Of a stretch of DNA of 64,000 bases, positions 43,636 through 52,555 are shown piece after piece. The stretch's first letter is position 1. The number at the start of each line of letters is the position of its first letter. The translations under genes were made by a program, and so were the position numbers. Source of the stretch: Flammeovirgaceae bacterium UBA6059 (GTDB taxonomy: Bacteria; Bacteroidota; Bacteroidia; Cytophagales; Cyclobacteriaceae); the NCBI GenBank assembly GCA_002435755.1, contig DIYH01000028.1, forward strand, positions 1 through 64,000. The letters run 5' to 3'. The notes beneath the pieces were generated by a model. The model had not been told where the DNA came from, searched no databases, and saw only the letters and a list, made by a program, of their open reading frames with translations.

Positions 43636-43835
43636 ATTGATCGAACGTTTTTTTGAACCATGGATTATGAGAAGAACTCATCTTCAGTTTACAGTCATTA
43701 CATGACCATAGATGCAAGATGATATACAAAAGGAAAAATTGACAATCTGTCGGGAAAAATCGACACTTACCCAGTCAGGAAAGGGGCGTTAGACTAACCA
43801 TAATCAGAAATTAAAACTTAAAATCAATAGAAATT

Positions 43836-44387
43836 ATGGCAACCCAGATTAATGTCCCAACCCGAGAAGAAGTAAGCGAAAACAATCAAGCGATTTTCGA
43901 CCAGCTTCAAAAAGGGCTAGGTTTTGTTCCTAACCTTTACGCCACTTACGCCCATAGCGACACTGCACTAGGTGACTACCTTGCTCTTCAAAACCGTAAG
44001 AGCTCGCTTAAAGCCAAGGAAAGAGAAATCATCAATCTTGTTGTAAGTCAAGTGAACGAATGTGCTTACTGTCTTGCAGCCCACACCGCACTTGGTAAAA
44101 TGAACGGTTTCACTGATGAGCAGATTATTGAGATCAGAGGTGGTGAAGCAAGTTTCGATGCAAAATTTGACGCACTTGCAAAATTCGTTAAAGACATCAC
44201 AATCAACAGAAGCAAGCCAAGTGCTGAAGCTCTTGACATCTTCTTCGCCGCAGGATACACCAAAGAAAATCTAGTAGACACTATTATCGTAATTGGAGAC
44301 AAAATCATTTCTAACTTCATCCACGGTGCTACTCAGATCCCTGTAGACTTTCCAGCAGCTCCAGAGTTAGAGCCTGCTCTTGCATAA
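43836..44387 (+). CDS. AhpD-like carboxymuconolactone decarboxylase-family protein
   Basis: A 183-residue alpha-helical protein of the AhpD/CMD family. The redox centre is visible in VVSQVNECAYCLAAHTALGKMNGF: Glu, a CxxC pair and a His three residues on, as in AhpD-type alkylhydroperoxidases that pass electrons to peroxidases. Codons look strongly biased (many CTT, GCA/GCT, GAC, AAC), hinting at high expression. The cupredoxin-like gene follows after 66 bp on the same strand and may share its transcript. Confidence 0.88.
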   Translation: MATQINVPTREEVSENNQAIFDQLQKGLGFVPNLYATYAHSDTALGDYLALQNRKSSLKAKEREIINLVVSQVNECAYCLAAHTALGKMNGFTDEQIIEIRGGEASFDAKFDALAKFVKDITINRSKPSAEALDIFFAAGYTKENLVDTIIVIGDKIISNFIHGATQIPVDFPAAPELEPALA

Positions 44388-44453
44388 TCATAAAAATCAG
44401 AAAGAGCCTCGATTGAGGCTCCACTATCATCTTCACAACTTATAATCAATATC

Positions 44454-44819
44454 ATGAAAAATCTATTATCCATCTTAGCTGTAGCTTTCCTAGTGGTAAC
44501 TTCAGCTTACGCACAAGACACTCAAACAGTAAAGCTTGAGCAAGTACCTGGTGAATTCACTGAGACTTCACTTACCCTTAAAGCAGGTGAATCTTACATC
44601 TTCGAAGTAGCAAACAACGGAATCGATCACGCTGTGGGATTTGTTGTAGCTCCAAAAGGCAAAACAGAGCAAGAAAACCATATCTCTTCGGCTTACCTGA
44701 CCAATACCATCGAGGACGGTCAAACGGCTACTTCAAATGTAGTGACCCTTGAAAAAGGAGAGTACGTATACTTCTGCCCATTGAACCCAACACCACTTTA
44801 CTCTATCACGGTGGAGTAA
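44454..44819 (+). CDS. Exported cupredoxin-like protein lacking a complete copper site
   Basis: A 121-residue protein with a signal peptide ending AYAQ and a cupredoxin-like beta-sandwich (SLTLKAGESYIFEVANNGIDHAVGFVV, then KGEYVYFCPLNPTPLYSITVE). Of the usual type 1 copper ligands one His (DHAVG) and the Cys (YFCP) are present. The position of the second His is Asn in CPLN, and no Met follows, so classical blue-copper binding is doubtful. Codon choice suggests strong expression. It is preceded by the AhpD-like gene and closed by a terminator. Confidence 0.8.
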   Translation: MKNLLSILAVAFLVVTSAYAQDTQTVKLEQVPGEFTETSLTLKAGESYIFEVANNGIDHAVGFVVAPKGKTEQENHISSAYLTNTIEDGQTATSNVVTLEKGEYVYFCPLNPTPLYSITVE

Positions 44820-44847
44820 CTAAGACATCTTTTTATAGCTGATAATA

Positions 44848-44876
44848 AAGGTCCCGTGATAGCGGGACTTTTTTAG
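44848..44876 (+). terminator. Terminator of the cupredoxin gene
   Basis: Stem GTCCCG/CGGGAC extended by AAAG with CTTT through a wobble pair, loop TGATAG, then six T. Confidence 0.85.
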
Positions 44877-44905
44877 GCTTTAAACCTCGCACACGGGTCA
44901 GCTAG

Positions 44906-45085
44906 TTACTTCAAACCGGCATCCTTTAGAATACCATTTAGTGTCCCTTTGGGTATATCTTTAGAATGAATGGGAACAACAATGATTTTATTTCCGGGCT
45001 TCTTGAATATCGCATGGCTTCCAGTTTGACGAACAAACACAAATCCATCTTTTTCAAGAAGCTTGATGAGTTCTTTAGCTTTCAT
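44906..45085 (-). CDS. hicA: HicA-family mRNA interferase toxin
   Basis: A 59-residue HicA toxin. It starts MKAKELIKLLEKDGFVFVRQ, carries the catalytic-His motif TGSHAIFKK, then IIVVPIHSKDIPKGTLNGIL and ends DAGLK. HicA has a double-stranded-RNA-binding-like fold and cleaves mRNA during stress until neutralised by HicB. Its start lies 11 nt inside hicB, so the two are translationally coupled, with antitoxin first, the reverse of the common hicAB order. It reads as intact. Confidence 0.9.
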   Translation of the reverse strand: MKAKELIKLLEKDGFVFVRQTGSHAIFKKPGNKIIVVPIHSKDIPKGTLNGILKDAGLK

Positions 45086-45272
45086 CTAAGGACAATGCCT
45101 TATGCGTGAGTTCGTCCTCAATCATAACACTCAGATAAAGCGAAACGGCATCTTTGAGATGATCAATGGCTTGGGTGATAGAAGCCCCATGAGAATGACA
45201 GCCTGGTAGTTCGGGACACCATGAGTGATATTGGTCCCCATCTTTTTCTATTTCGAAAGTAAGATTAGCCAT
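45075..45272 (-). CDS. hicB: HicB-family antitoxin, short form
   Basis: A 65-residue HicB antitoxin with the partial RNase H-like fold: ANLTFEIEKDGDQYHSWCPELPGCHSHGAS, then ITQAIDHLKDAVSLYLSVM. It ends right after that domain and lacks the C-terminal helix-turn-helix or ribbon-helix-helix present in longer HicB proteins. Repression of its own promoter would therefore need another mechanism. It is the first gene of the hicBA pair. Confidence 0.88.
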   Translation of the reverse strand: MANLTFEIEKDGDQYHSWCPELPGCHSHGASITQAIDHLKDAVSLYLSVMIEDELTHKALSLDES

Positions 45273-45354
45273 ATATGTAAAAGTAATGGATCACGTTCGG
45301 ATTAAGTAACCCAAACAAGTGAACTGATTTCAGCCTTCCGAAAATGGTGAGTAC

Positions 45355-45378
45355 AAAAATCCCGGCTTTCACCGGGAT
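45355..45378 (-). terminator. Terminator of lpdA
   Basis: On the minus strand, stem ATCCCGG/CCGGGAT with a 6-nt loop runs into five T, 35 bp beyond the lpdA stop. Confidence 0.8.
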
Positions 45379-45412
45379 CATTATACATTATCAATTATTC
45401 AATTCTCAATTC

Positions 45413-46807
45413 CTATAGGTGGATCACTTCATCATAGGCAGCCGCAGCGGCTTCCATCACTGCCTCCGACATAGTAGGGTGTGGGTGAACTGTTTTCACG
45501 ATATCCATTCCGGTAGTCTCAAGTTTACGAGCAGATACCGCTTCAGCGATCATTTCGGTTACGTTAGCACCAATCATGTGACAGCCAAGCCACTCTCCGT
45601 ACTTTGCATCAAAGATCACTTTGACAAAACCATCCGAATGTCCAGCTGCTTTCGCTTTACCTGATGCGGAGAATGGGAACTTACCCACTTTCACTTCATA
45701 GCCTGCCTCTTTAGCGGCCTTCTCAGTATATCCAACAGATGCAACCTCCGGGAAGCAGTAAGTACAACCCGGAATGTTGTTATAGTCTAGCGGCTCAGGA
45801 TGGTGACCTGCGATCTTCTCTACACAAATGATGCCTTCAGCAGAAGCCACATGCGCGAGTGCCGGGCCATGAACAATATCTCCAATAGCGTAGATACCGT
45901 TAATATTGGTCTTGTAGTAGTCATCCACCAACACCTTACCACGATCAGTAGACACTCCTACATCCTCCAGTCCGATACCTTCAAGATTCGTGCTTACACC
46001 AACGGCAGATAGTACCACATCACAGTCAAGCACTTCTTCACCTTTCTTGGTTTTCACCGTCACCTTACAGCCCTTACCAGAAGTATCAACGTTTGTTACT
46101 TCCGACTCCAGCATAATTTTGATACCATTCTTTTTAAAGGTTCGCGCTAGCTGCTTCGAAACTTCTTCATCCTCTACAGGTACTATGTTAGGCATGAACT
46201 CCACGATCGTGACTTCTGTACCAATGCTATGATAGAAGTAAGCAAATTCTACTCCTATAGCACCAGAGCCAACCACAACCATTTTCTTAGGTTGCTTATC
46301 CATCACCATCGCTTTGCGATAGCCAATGATCTTTTCATTGTCTATGGGCATGGCCGGCAGCTCACGAGAGCGACCTCCTGTAGCCAGAATGATACTCTCA
46401 GCTTCGTACTGCTCCTTTGTACCGTCCTCTGCAGTTACTTCTACCCTCTTCGGTGAAACCAGCCTACCAAAACCATTGATGGTATCGATCTTGTTTTTCT
46501 TGAACAAGAATTGGATTCCTTTACTCATGCCATCTGCTACACCGCGGCTTCTTTTGATCATACCATCAAAATCCACTTTGGCATCTTTTACGCTGATCCC
46601 ATAATCCGACGAGTGATTGATATAATCAAACACTTGGGCACTCTTGAGCAATGCCTTAGTAGGGATACAACCCCAGTTGAGGCATATACCTCCCAGGGAC
46701 TCTCGCTCTACCACACCCACTTTCTTACCGAGCTGGGCAGCTCTGATCGCAGCTACATACCCTCCAGGTCCACTACCGATTACTAATATGTCGTATTTTG
46801 ATGCCAT
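45413..46807 (-). CDS. lpdA: Dihydrolipoyl dehydrogenase (E3)
   Basis: The FAD-linked E3 subunit of 2-oxoacid dehydrogenase and glycine cleavage complexes; it re-oxidises dihydrolipoamide with NAD. The 464-residue protein has the FAD fold DILVIGSGPGGYVAAIRAAQLG, the redox disulfide GGICLNWGCIPTKAL, the NAD fold VVVGSGAIGVEFAYFY and the C-terminal active-site His-Glu in VHPHPTMSEAVMEA. ATG 46807 (MASKYD) gives the normal length; the frame extends to 46840. A perfect -7 box lies 30 nt upstream. No E1 or E2 gene adjoins it. Confidence 0.97.
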   Translation of the reverse strand: MASKYDILVIGSGPGGYVAAIRAAQLGKKVGVVERESLGGICLNWGCIPTKALLKSAQVFDYINHSSDYGISVKDAKVDFDGMIKRSRGVADGMSKGIQFLFKKNKIDTINGFGRLVSPKRVEVTAEDGTKEQYEAESIILATGGRSRELPAMPIDNEKIIGYRKAMVMDKQPKKMVVVGSGAIGVEFAYFYHSIGTEVTIVEFMPNIVPVEDEEVSKQLARTFKKNGIKIMLESEVTNVDTSGKGCKVTVKTKKGEEVLDCDVVLSAVGVSTNLEGIGLEDVGVSTDRGKVLVDDYYKTNINGIYAIGDIVHGPALAHVASAEGIICVEKIAGHHPEPLDYNNIPGCTYCFPEVASVGYTEKAAKEAGYEVKVGKFPFSASGKAKAAGHSDGFVKVIFDAKYGEWLGCHMIGANVTEMIAEAVSARKLETTGMDIVKTVHPHPTMSEAVMEAAAAAYDEVIHL

Positions 46808-46837
46808 AAGTCCTTCTGATTTTTCTTGGAATGAGCG

Positions 46838-46845
46838 CAAATTTA
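46838..46845 (-). promoter_or_regulatory. Probable -7 box of lpdA
   Basis: Minus-strand TAAATTTG matches TAnnTTTG, 30 nt before ATG 46807. This placement also supports that start. No clear -33 box. Confidence 0.45.
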
Positions 46846-47023
46846 TATCGTTTGAGGCTAGAAAAAAACTTGCGCCAGATGGTTGGTAAGTGGTTCTACC
46901 GGAATAGACATTGGCTCTTTCAAGTCCTATTTGAGCGGTTGATAAGCGTGTTCATTTACTCTCCATTCACCATTTTTTAGGCTAAGTTTACGGTTGGATT
47001 TTGAACTAAATATCAAGAACTCA

Positions 47024-47770
47024 ATGGGATTACTTTCTGGTAAGAATGCACTGATAACGGGAGCTTCAAAGGGCATAGGTCGAGCCATAGCACTTAGATT
47101 CGCTGAGGAAGGAGCTAATGTGGCATTTACCTACTTGTCAAGTGTCGAACAAGGTGAAGCACTAGAAAAAGAATTGGCGGCCAAAGGCATCAAAGCCAAG
47201 GGATTCAGGTCGGACGCCTCAGACTTTAGTGCGGCAGAACAGCTCATCAATGACACAGTTAGCGAGCTAGGAAGCCTTGATATTCTTGTTAACAATGCTG
47301 GTATCACACAAGATAATCTGCTGATGCGTATGACGGAGGAAATGTGGGACAAAGTGATCAACGTGAACCTGAAGTCTTGCTTCAATACTGTGAAGGCATC
47401 CACACGCACCTTGATGAAGCAAAAGACCGGATCTATTATCAATATCACTTCAGTAGTAGGTGTAAAAGGCAATGCAGGTCAGGCCAACTATGCAGCCTCC
47501 AAAGCGGGGATCATAGGGTTTACCAAATCAGTGGCGCTAGAGCTCGGCTCACGTGGCATCCGCTCGAATGCTGTTGCACCAGGATTTATTGAAACTGAAA
47601 TGACGGCCTCTCTTGATGAAAAGGTAGTCCAAAGCTGGAGAGATGGCATTCCGCTGAAACGAGGAGGTGATCCTAAAGATGTGGCAGCCTTGTGTGTATT
47701 TCTGGGCTCAGATATGTCAACCTATATCACTGGTCAGGTCCTCAATGTGGACGGTGGTATGCTCACCTAA
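47024..47770 (+). CDS. fabG: 3-oxoacyl-ACP reductase
   Basis: FabG reduces 3-oxoacyl-ACP with NADPH in fatty acid synthesis. The 248-residue short-chain dehydrogenase has ALITGASKGIGRAIALRF, LDILVNNAGITQDNLLMRM, the catalytic Ser-Tyr-Lys (IINITSVVG, then NYAASKAG) and the FabG-typical RSNAVAPGFIETEMTASL and GQVLNVDGGM. ATG 47024 gives the standard FabG length; the frame opens upstream at 46994. No other fatty acid genes adjoin it. Confidence 0.94.
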   Translation: MGLLSGKNALITGASKGIGRAIALRFAEEGANVAFTYLSSVEQGEALEKELAAKGIKAKGFRSDASDFSAAEQLINDTVSELGSLDILVNNAGITQDNLLMRMTEEMWDKVINVNLKSCFNTVKASTRTLMKQKTGSIINITSVVGVKGNAGQANYAASKAGIIGFTKSVALELGSRGIRSNAVAPGFIETEMTASLDEKVVQSWRDGIPLKRGGDPKDVAALCVFLGSDMSTYITGQVLNVDGGMLT

Positions 47771-47829
47771 GTCTAACTCCACTTGAGTAGAATTGAAAAC
47801 CCCAGTGTGACTTACTCCGTGCTTTGACT

Positions 47830-49908
47830 ATGGATCAACTTCAGCTCATTTTTGAGGAGTCACCGTGGTGGGTATTAGCGAGTGTGGCATTGGGTGTAGG
47901 CTATGCCTGGTTGCTCTACCAAAGGGGGGGGCCATGGAGCAACACTACGAATAGGATACTGGCTGGCTTAAGAGGGCTCCTGGTGGGGTTGATTGTGTTC
48001 TTTCTTATCAACCCGCTACTCAAGCAAATCATTAGCGAGATTGAAGATCCAGTGTTTGTCATAGCCGTTGACAATAGTTCTTCGATGTTAGGAGTAGATG
48101 AAGATCCTCAAGCCATCAAGGCCCGGTTTAGAGAATTGAAAGAAACTATAGACAATGACGTCACAGACGTGGACATCTATTCATTTGATGGTAAGCTCCT
48201 TCTTTCAGATTTTGATAGTTTACGATTCAATACCAAGGCCACTGATCTCTCAAGACTCCTCAAACGAATCTCCAGTGACTATGAAGGACGAAACCTTGCT
48301 GGTGTCGTATTAGCCTCCGATGGCATTTTCAATCAGGGCCTGTCTCCTGAGTATCGGAATTATGCATTCCCTGTCCACACTTTGGGTCTTGGTGACACCA
48401 TCCCGAAACGTGACATCAAAGTCAAGAACCTATACTATAATAAGATTGCCTATTTAGGCAACAAATTCCCACTGGTGGTTGAGTTACAAAACGATGGCAT
48501 ATCATCAGAATCAACAGACATATCTATTCTGCAAAACGGTCAATTACTTGCTACAGAAACTGTAGAACTCGATGCAGACAATTCTGTTTTCCAGACTGAA
48601 TTCAATCTGGAAGCAGCAACAGCAGGATTTCAGCGATATACCGTGGTAGTAGGTGAGGTGCCCAACGAACTCACTTATGCCAACAACAGCCAGGACGCCT
48701 ATTTGGAAATTATTGATGGTAAAGAGAAGATACTGATGATTGGGTTTGCTCCGCATCCTGATATGAAAGCCATTCATGCTGCATTGAGCAGAAATGACAA
48801 CTATGAAATCGTACAATACATCCCAGGCGTAAGTGAATTCGAAGAAGACCAATACGACCTTTTTATCATCAATGAAGCATTTGATCGATTCAATCTGCTG
48901 CAGCCTATCTTCAATCAACTACAGCAGTACAGCGCCTCCATGCTACTCATTCTTGGTAATCGATCCAACTTTAATCTTTACAATCAAACTTTTGATATTG
49001 CACCGTTTGAAGTTAAGGCTGGTCAGAGAGATCGTGTGTCACCTTCATACAATGAAAATTTCTCTTACTTCACTTTTGATCGGGAAAATCAGTCAGTGCT
49101 CAATAGTTATCCGCCTATATCAGTTCCTTATGGCGATTTCAATGTTCACCCCGAGACCCAGGTCCTATTCTACCAACAAGTAGGTAGCATCGAAACGTTA
49201 AAACCGCTAATGATGGTCAGAAATACTCAGGACCGCAAAGTAGGGATCATGATTGGCGAGGGATTCTGGCAATGGCGTTTACAGGAGTACGCACAAAATG
49301 AAAACACGGATGTTTTTGACCAGTTCATATCCAAAACTGTTCAATACCTAAGCACGAAGGAGGATAAACGTAAATTCAGGTTATATCCTGAGAAAAACGA
49401 GTACTATGATACAGAGCCAGTGATCTTTGAAGCTGAGGTTTATAATAACATCTACGAGCCGGTTTATGGATTTGAGATCAATCTCGAAATCAAAGATGAA
49501 TCTGGTATGGTCAATCAGTATTCGTTCATCAATAGTGAATCAAACTCCAGACTCACTATTGGTCAGTTATCACCAGGTATTTACCAATATACAGGATATA
49601 CGATCATGGATGACCGACGCGAAACCATATCCGGTGAACTGAGTGTCCAGGAGCTTCAGCTCGAAGCTATTTCGTTGACAGCTCAGCACCAGTTGCTGAG
49701 AACAATAAGCGAGAATACAGGCGGGAGCTTCTTCCACATATCGGAAATCGATCAATTACCTGACTTTCTGGCACAGCAGGAAATAAAAGGAGTGATTTAC
49801 TCTACAGAAAGCTTCCAATCACTGATCAATCTTAAGTGGATATTTTTCCTACTTCTTATGTTGCTAAGCACCGAGTGGTTCATCCGTAAGTACAGCGGGA
49901 GTTACTAG
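47830..49908 (+). CDS. Membrane protein with von Willebrand A domain
   Basis: A 692-residue inner-membrane protein. Two N-terminal helices (WWVLASVALGVGYAWLLYQ, then LAGLRGLLVGLIVFFLINPL) precede a VWA domain whose MIDAS motif DNSSS starts near residue 81. A long periplasmic part with beta-rich, CARDB-like segments follows, and a final helix (LKWIFFLLLMLLSTEWFI) ends the protein. It resembles Bacteroidota VWA proteins of the BatA/BatB sort and large DUF4159/CARF-free aerotolerance-type proteins, but no MoxR ATPase is adjacent. I start at ATG 47830 rather than TTG 47824. Confidence 0.8.
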   Translation: MDQLQLIFEESPWWVLASVALGVGYAWLLYQRGGPWSNTTNRILAGLRGLLVGLIVFFLINPLLKQIISEIEDPVFVIAVDNSSSMLGVDEDPQAIKARFRELKETIDNDVTDVDIYSFDGKLLLSDFDSLRFNTKATDLSRLLKRISSDYEGRNLAGVVLASDGIFNQGLSPEYRNYAFPVHTLGLGDTIPKRDIKVKNLYYNKIAYLGNKFPLVVELQNDGISSESTDISILQNGQLLATETVELDADNSVFQTEFNLEAATAGFQRYTVVVGEVPNELTYANNSQDAYLEIIDGKEKILMIGFAPHPDMKAIHAALSRNDNYEIVQYIPGVSEFEEDQYDLFIINEAFDRFNLLQPIFNQLQQYSASMLLILGNRSNFNLYNQTFDIAPFEVKAGQRDRVSPSYNENFSYFTFDRENQSVLNSYPPISVPYGDFNVHPETQVLFYQQVGSIETLKPLMMVRNTQDRKVGIMIGEGFWQWRLQEYAQNENTDVFDQFISKTVQYLSTKEDKRKFRLYPEKNEYYDTEPVIFEAEVYNNIYEPVYGFEINLEIKDESGMVNQYSFINSESNSRLTIGQLSPGIYQYTGYTIMDDRRETISGELSVQELQLEAISLTAQHQLLRTISENTGGSFFHISEIDQLPDFLAQQEIKGVIYSTESFQSLINLKWIFFLLLMLLSTEWFIRKYSGSY

Positions 49909-50018
49909 CCGTAAACCAATCATCTTCTTTTTATTCCTAGGATAACCCAATCATCAGCTCAAAGCGCTGCTCGTCTTAGTGATCCTGCCGTTAGTCCCAT
50001 CAAATCAACATTAGTACA

Positions 50019-50063
50019 TCATTACTGTAAGAATCTACGCGTTTGCAATACTCATTACTGTAA
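50019..50063. promoter_or_regulatory. Direct pair of a near-palindromic 12-mer upstream of the second permease
   Basis: TCATTACTGTAA occurs at 50019-50030 and again at 50052-50063, 33 bp apart, or about three helical turns. Each contains the dyad TTAC-T-GTAA. The second copy ends 9 bp before ATG 50073. A regulator site is plausible. Confidence 0.4.
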
Positions 50064-50072
50064 ATACTTGTC

Positions 50073-52505
50073 ATGGTCAGAAACATACTCAAAATCGCAC
50101 TCCGTAATCTGCTCAAGTACCGTAGCTTTAGCATCATCAACATAACAGGGCTGGCAGGCGGTCTCACCTGCTGTCTGCTTATTTTAGCGTTTGTAGTCGA
50201 CGAATACAGCTACGATAGCTTTCAGGAAAATAAGGACCGACTTTACAGGGTCCAATACCAGATCAATAATCTGGATCTCGCCGCTGTACCTCCTGTCATG
50301 TCAGATCATATTCGATCTTATTTCAGCGAAGTAGAGGAAACAGCTAGAGTATATGGACGTGCCATCAGCGTTAGGGTAGGTGAAGATAAAAGGTTTGAAG
50401 AATCCGGGGCGTTCTTTGCAGATTCGACACTCCATGATATGTTCTCCTTCAAGCCAGTTCAAGGTCAGGTTGCAAGTGCGTTAGATCAACCCTACTCAGT
50501 AATATTGAATCAAACCACGGCAAAAAAGTATTTCGAAGACGACAATCCTATTGGACAGCAGATTATCATAGAAGGAGATAAACTTTTTCAGGTAGCTGCT
50601 GTAGTTGAGGACTATCCGCCTAATTCGCATATAAATTTTGATCTGCTGATGCCCTATCAGAATATGTATGATATCGAGCCGGAGCACCTGCAAAACACCA
50701 TCCGGCAGAACTACCTAATGAACTGGATGGTATCACACTCGCACACCTATGTACTCCTCAAGCAGGACGCTGACCCTCTTAGCGTAAATGATAAATTCTC
50801 CTCTTTTGTCCTTGAAAAGGTACCCGAAAATATGCAGAAAGGGCAGAGTTTTCTCCTACAGCCTATGGAGGACTTCCATCTCAACAATGCAGTCGTGCTG
50901 ACACCAGAGCCACCAGGCAGTGAACTCATGATCTATATTCTAGTAGCTGTTGGGACTCTAACTTTATTGATTGCATGTATCAACTTCATAAATCTAACTA
51001 CAGCCAGATTTGTACAACGTGCCAAGGAAATCGGCATCAGAAAAGTACTGGGTGCCCGCAAGCGACAGCTCATTATTCAATTCTTAAGTGAGGCATTTGT
51101 CCTCACATTGATAGCTGCAGTTGCCAGCTATTTCCTGGCGTGGACCTTCCTTCCATCAATAAATGATCTGTTGGACAAACAACTGACTGCCCAATCTCTC
51201 CTTGCTCCAAGGATCATTCTGGCTTACTTGGTGCTCATAATAGCTACCAGTCTTTTCGCAGGTGTTTATCCTGCTTTCGTGGTAACCAAAATCACTCCTA
51301 TCCAGAGTTTAAAGGGCACATTGTCAGCAAACACTAGTTCGCTATCACTGCGCAAAGCGCTTGTAGTCATTCAATTTAGCGTTTCGTCTTTGCTTGTCAT
51401 TGGAGCTATAGTTGTGTTCAATCAACTGCAATATGTTAACCAACGATCGCTGGGTTTCAACAAGGATCTTATGATCAACATACCTGTTCAGAGTCAGAAT
51501 TTGAATAATCTATTTGGAGGCATCAGTGGAGAGATGCGAAGTAAGATGAATTCATTCGAAGAATCCCTGCAAGGTATACCAGGTGTTCGGGGAAGTACAG
51601 TTTCTGCAGGAGCTCCAGGATTAGGTGTGGTCAACCGCAACGTGATACCAGAGGGGTACACTGCTGATGACAGGATCATTGCCCCTGTGTATTCGGTAGA
51701 CTATGATTTCATTGATCTTTATGATATTGAGATCATTGCAGGTAGAGGTTTCTCTACTTCTTTTGGAACAGATCATCAACAGGCTTTTATGGTCAACCAA
51801 AAAGCCTTGATTGAATATCAACTGGGAGAAAGCCCTGAAGATGCATTAGGTAAAAATGTGAATGTTGAAGGCAAAGAAGGTAAAATCATTGGTGTGTTGG
51901 GTGATTTCAATTATCTACCCCTGACACAGGAAATTGGACCGATGATCATGGAGATTGGGGTACCATCTTTTAATACTTACTCTATCAAAATTGAATCAGG
52001 TGACATGACCAATACCCTTCAGGCGATCGAGGCAAAGTGGAATGAGTTTTTCCTGGATGAGACATTCGCATACACTTTTTTAGACGACACGCTTGCTCAG
52101 AATTACATAGCTGAAGAGAGACTCGGCACGATGATAAAGTATTTTTCGATACTGGCCATTGTGATTGCAGGACTAGGCAGTTACGGACTGGTCATGTTCG
52201 TAGTTTCACACCGCATGAAAGAAGTTGGCATAAGGAAAGTACTCGGAGCTAGTGTCTTTAGTGTGGTGTCTATGATTTCCAGGGGCTTTATTGGTCTAAT
52301 GACAATGGGCTTCCTCATCGCTGTGCCACTAGCCTGGTTCTCGGCTAACTTTTGGCTCGATAACTTCTCGTATCGCATCAATGTGCCTTTGATGCCATTC
52401 TTGATTGCATTGTCCTCCGGGTTATTGCTAGTATTGGCTACCACAGCCTATCACACTCTTAAAGCAGCGACTTCAAATCCGGTAACCTCGTTGAGAGATG
52501 AATAG
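50073..52505 (+). CDS. FtsX/MacB-type ABC transporter permease
   Basis: An 810-residue permease with the same plan as the one at 38817-41285: N-terminal helix (IINITGLAGGLTCCLLILAFVV), MacB-PCD domain, three helices with AKEIGIRKVLGARKRQLIIQF, then a second half with MKEVGIRKVLGASVFSVVSMI and closing helices. It has no ATPase gene beside it. The two permeases are clearly homologous but diverged. A pair of 12-mer repeats lies directly upstream, and a bidirectional terminator lies downstream. Confidence 0.9.
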   Translation: MVRNILKIALRNLLKYRSFSIINITGLAGGLTCCLLILAFVVDEYSYDSFQENKDRLYRVQYQINNLDLAAVPPVMSDHIRSYFSEVEETARVYGRAISVRVGEDKRFEESGAFFADSTLHDMFSFKPVQGQVASALDQPYSVILNQTTAKKYFEDDNPIGQQIIIEGDKLFQVAAVVEDYPPNSHINFDLLMPYQNMYDIEPEHLQNTIRQNYLMNWMVSHSHTYVLLKQDADPLSVNDKFSSFVLEKVPENMQKGQSFLLQPMEDFHLNNAVVLTPEPPGSELMIYILVAVGTLTLLIACINFINLTTARFVQRAKEIGIRKVLGARKRQLIIQFLSEAFVLTLIAAVASYFLAWTFLPSINDLLDKQLTAQSLLAPRIILAYLVLIIATSLFAGVYPAFVVTKITPIQSLKGTLSANTSSLSLRKALVVIQFSVSSLLVIGAIVVFNQLQYVNQRSLGFNKDLMINIPVQSQNLNNLFGGISGEMRSKMNSFEESLQGIPGVRGSTVSAGAPGLGVVNRNVIPEGYTADDRIIAPVYSVDYDFIDLYDIEIIAGRGFSTSFGTDHQQAFMVNQKALIEYQLGESPEDALGKNVNVEGKEGKIIGVLGDFNYLPLTQEIGPMIMEIGVPSFNTYSIKIESGDMTNTLQAIEAKWNEFFLDETFAYTFLDDTLAQNYIAEERLGTMIKYFSILAIVIAGLGSYGLVMFVVSHRMKEVGIRKVLGASVFSVVSMISRGFIGLMTMGFLIAVPLAWFSANFWLDNFSYRINVPLMPFLIALSSGLLLVLATTAYHTLKAATSNPVTSLRDE

Positions 52506-52526
52506 GGTCTTCAGATAAACATTAAA

Positions 52527-52554
52527 TAAAAAAGGAGGCATGAGCCTCCTTTTT
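52527..52554. terminator. Bidirectional terminator between the permease and clpC
   Basis: Stem AAAGGAGGC/GCCTCCTTT with loop ATGA, flanked by A-rich sequence on the left and five T on the right, so it can stop both convergent transcripts. Confidence 0.88.
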
Positions 52555-52555
52555 G

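Noticed and set aside
44404..44421. Perfect hairpin GAGCCTC-GATT-GAGGCTC between the AhpD-like and cupredoxin genes as a terminator
   Set aside because: There is no T run on either side, so it may be a processing or attenuation hairpin at most; the two genes could still be cotranscribed.
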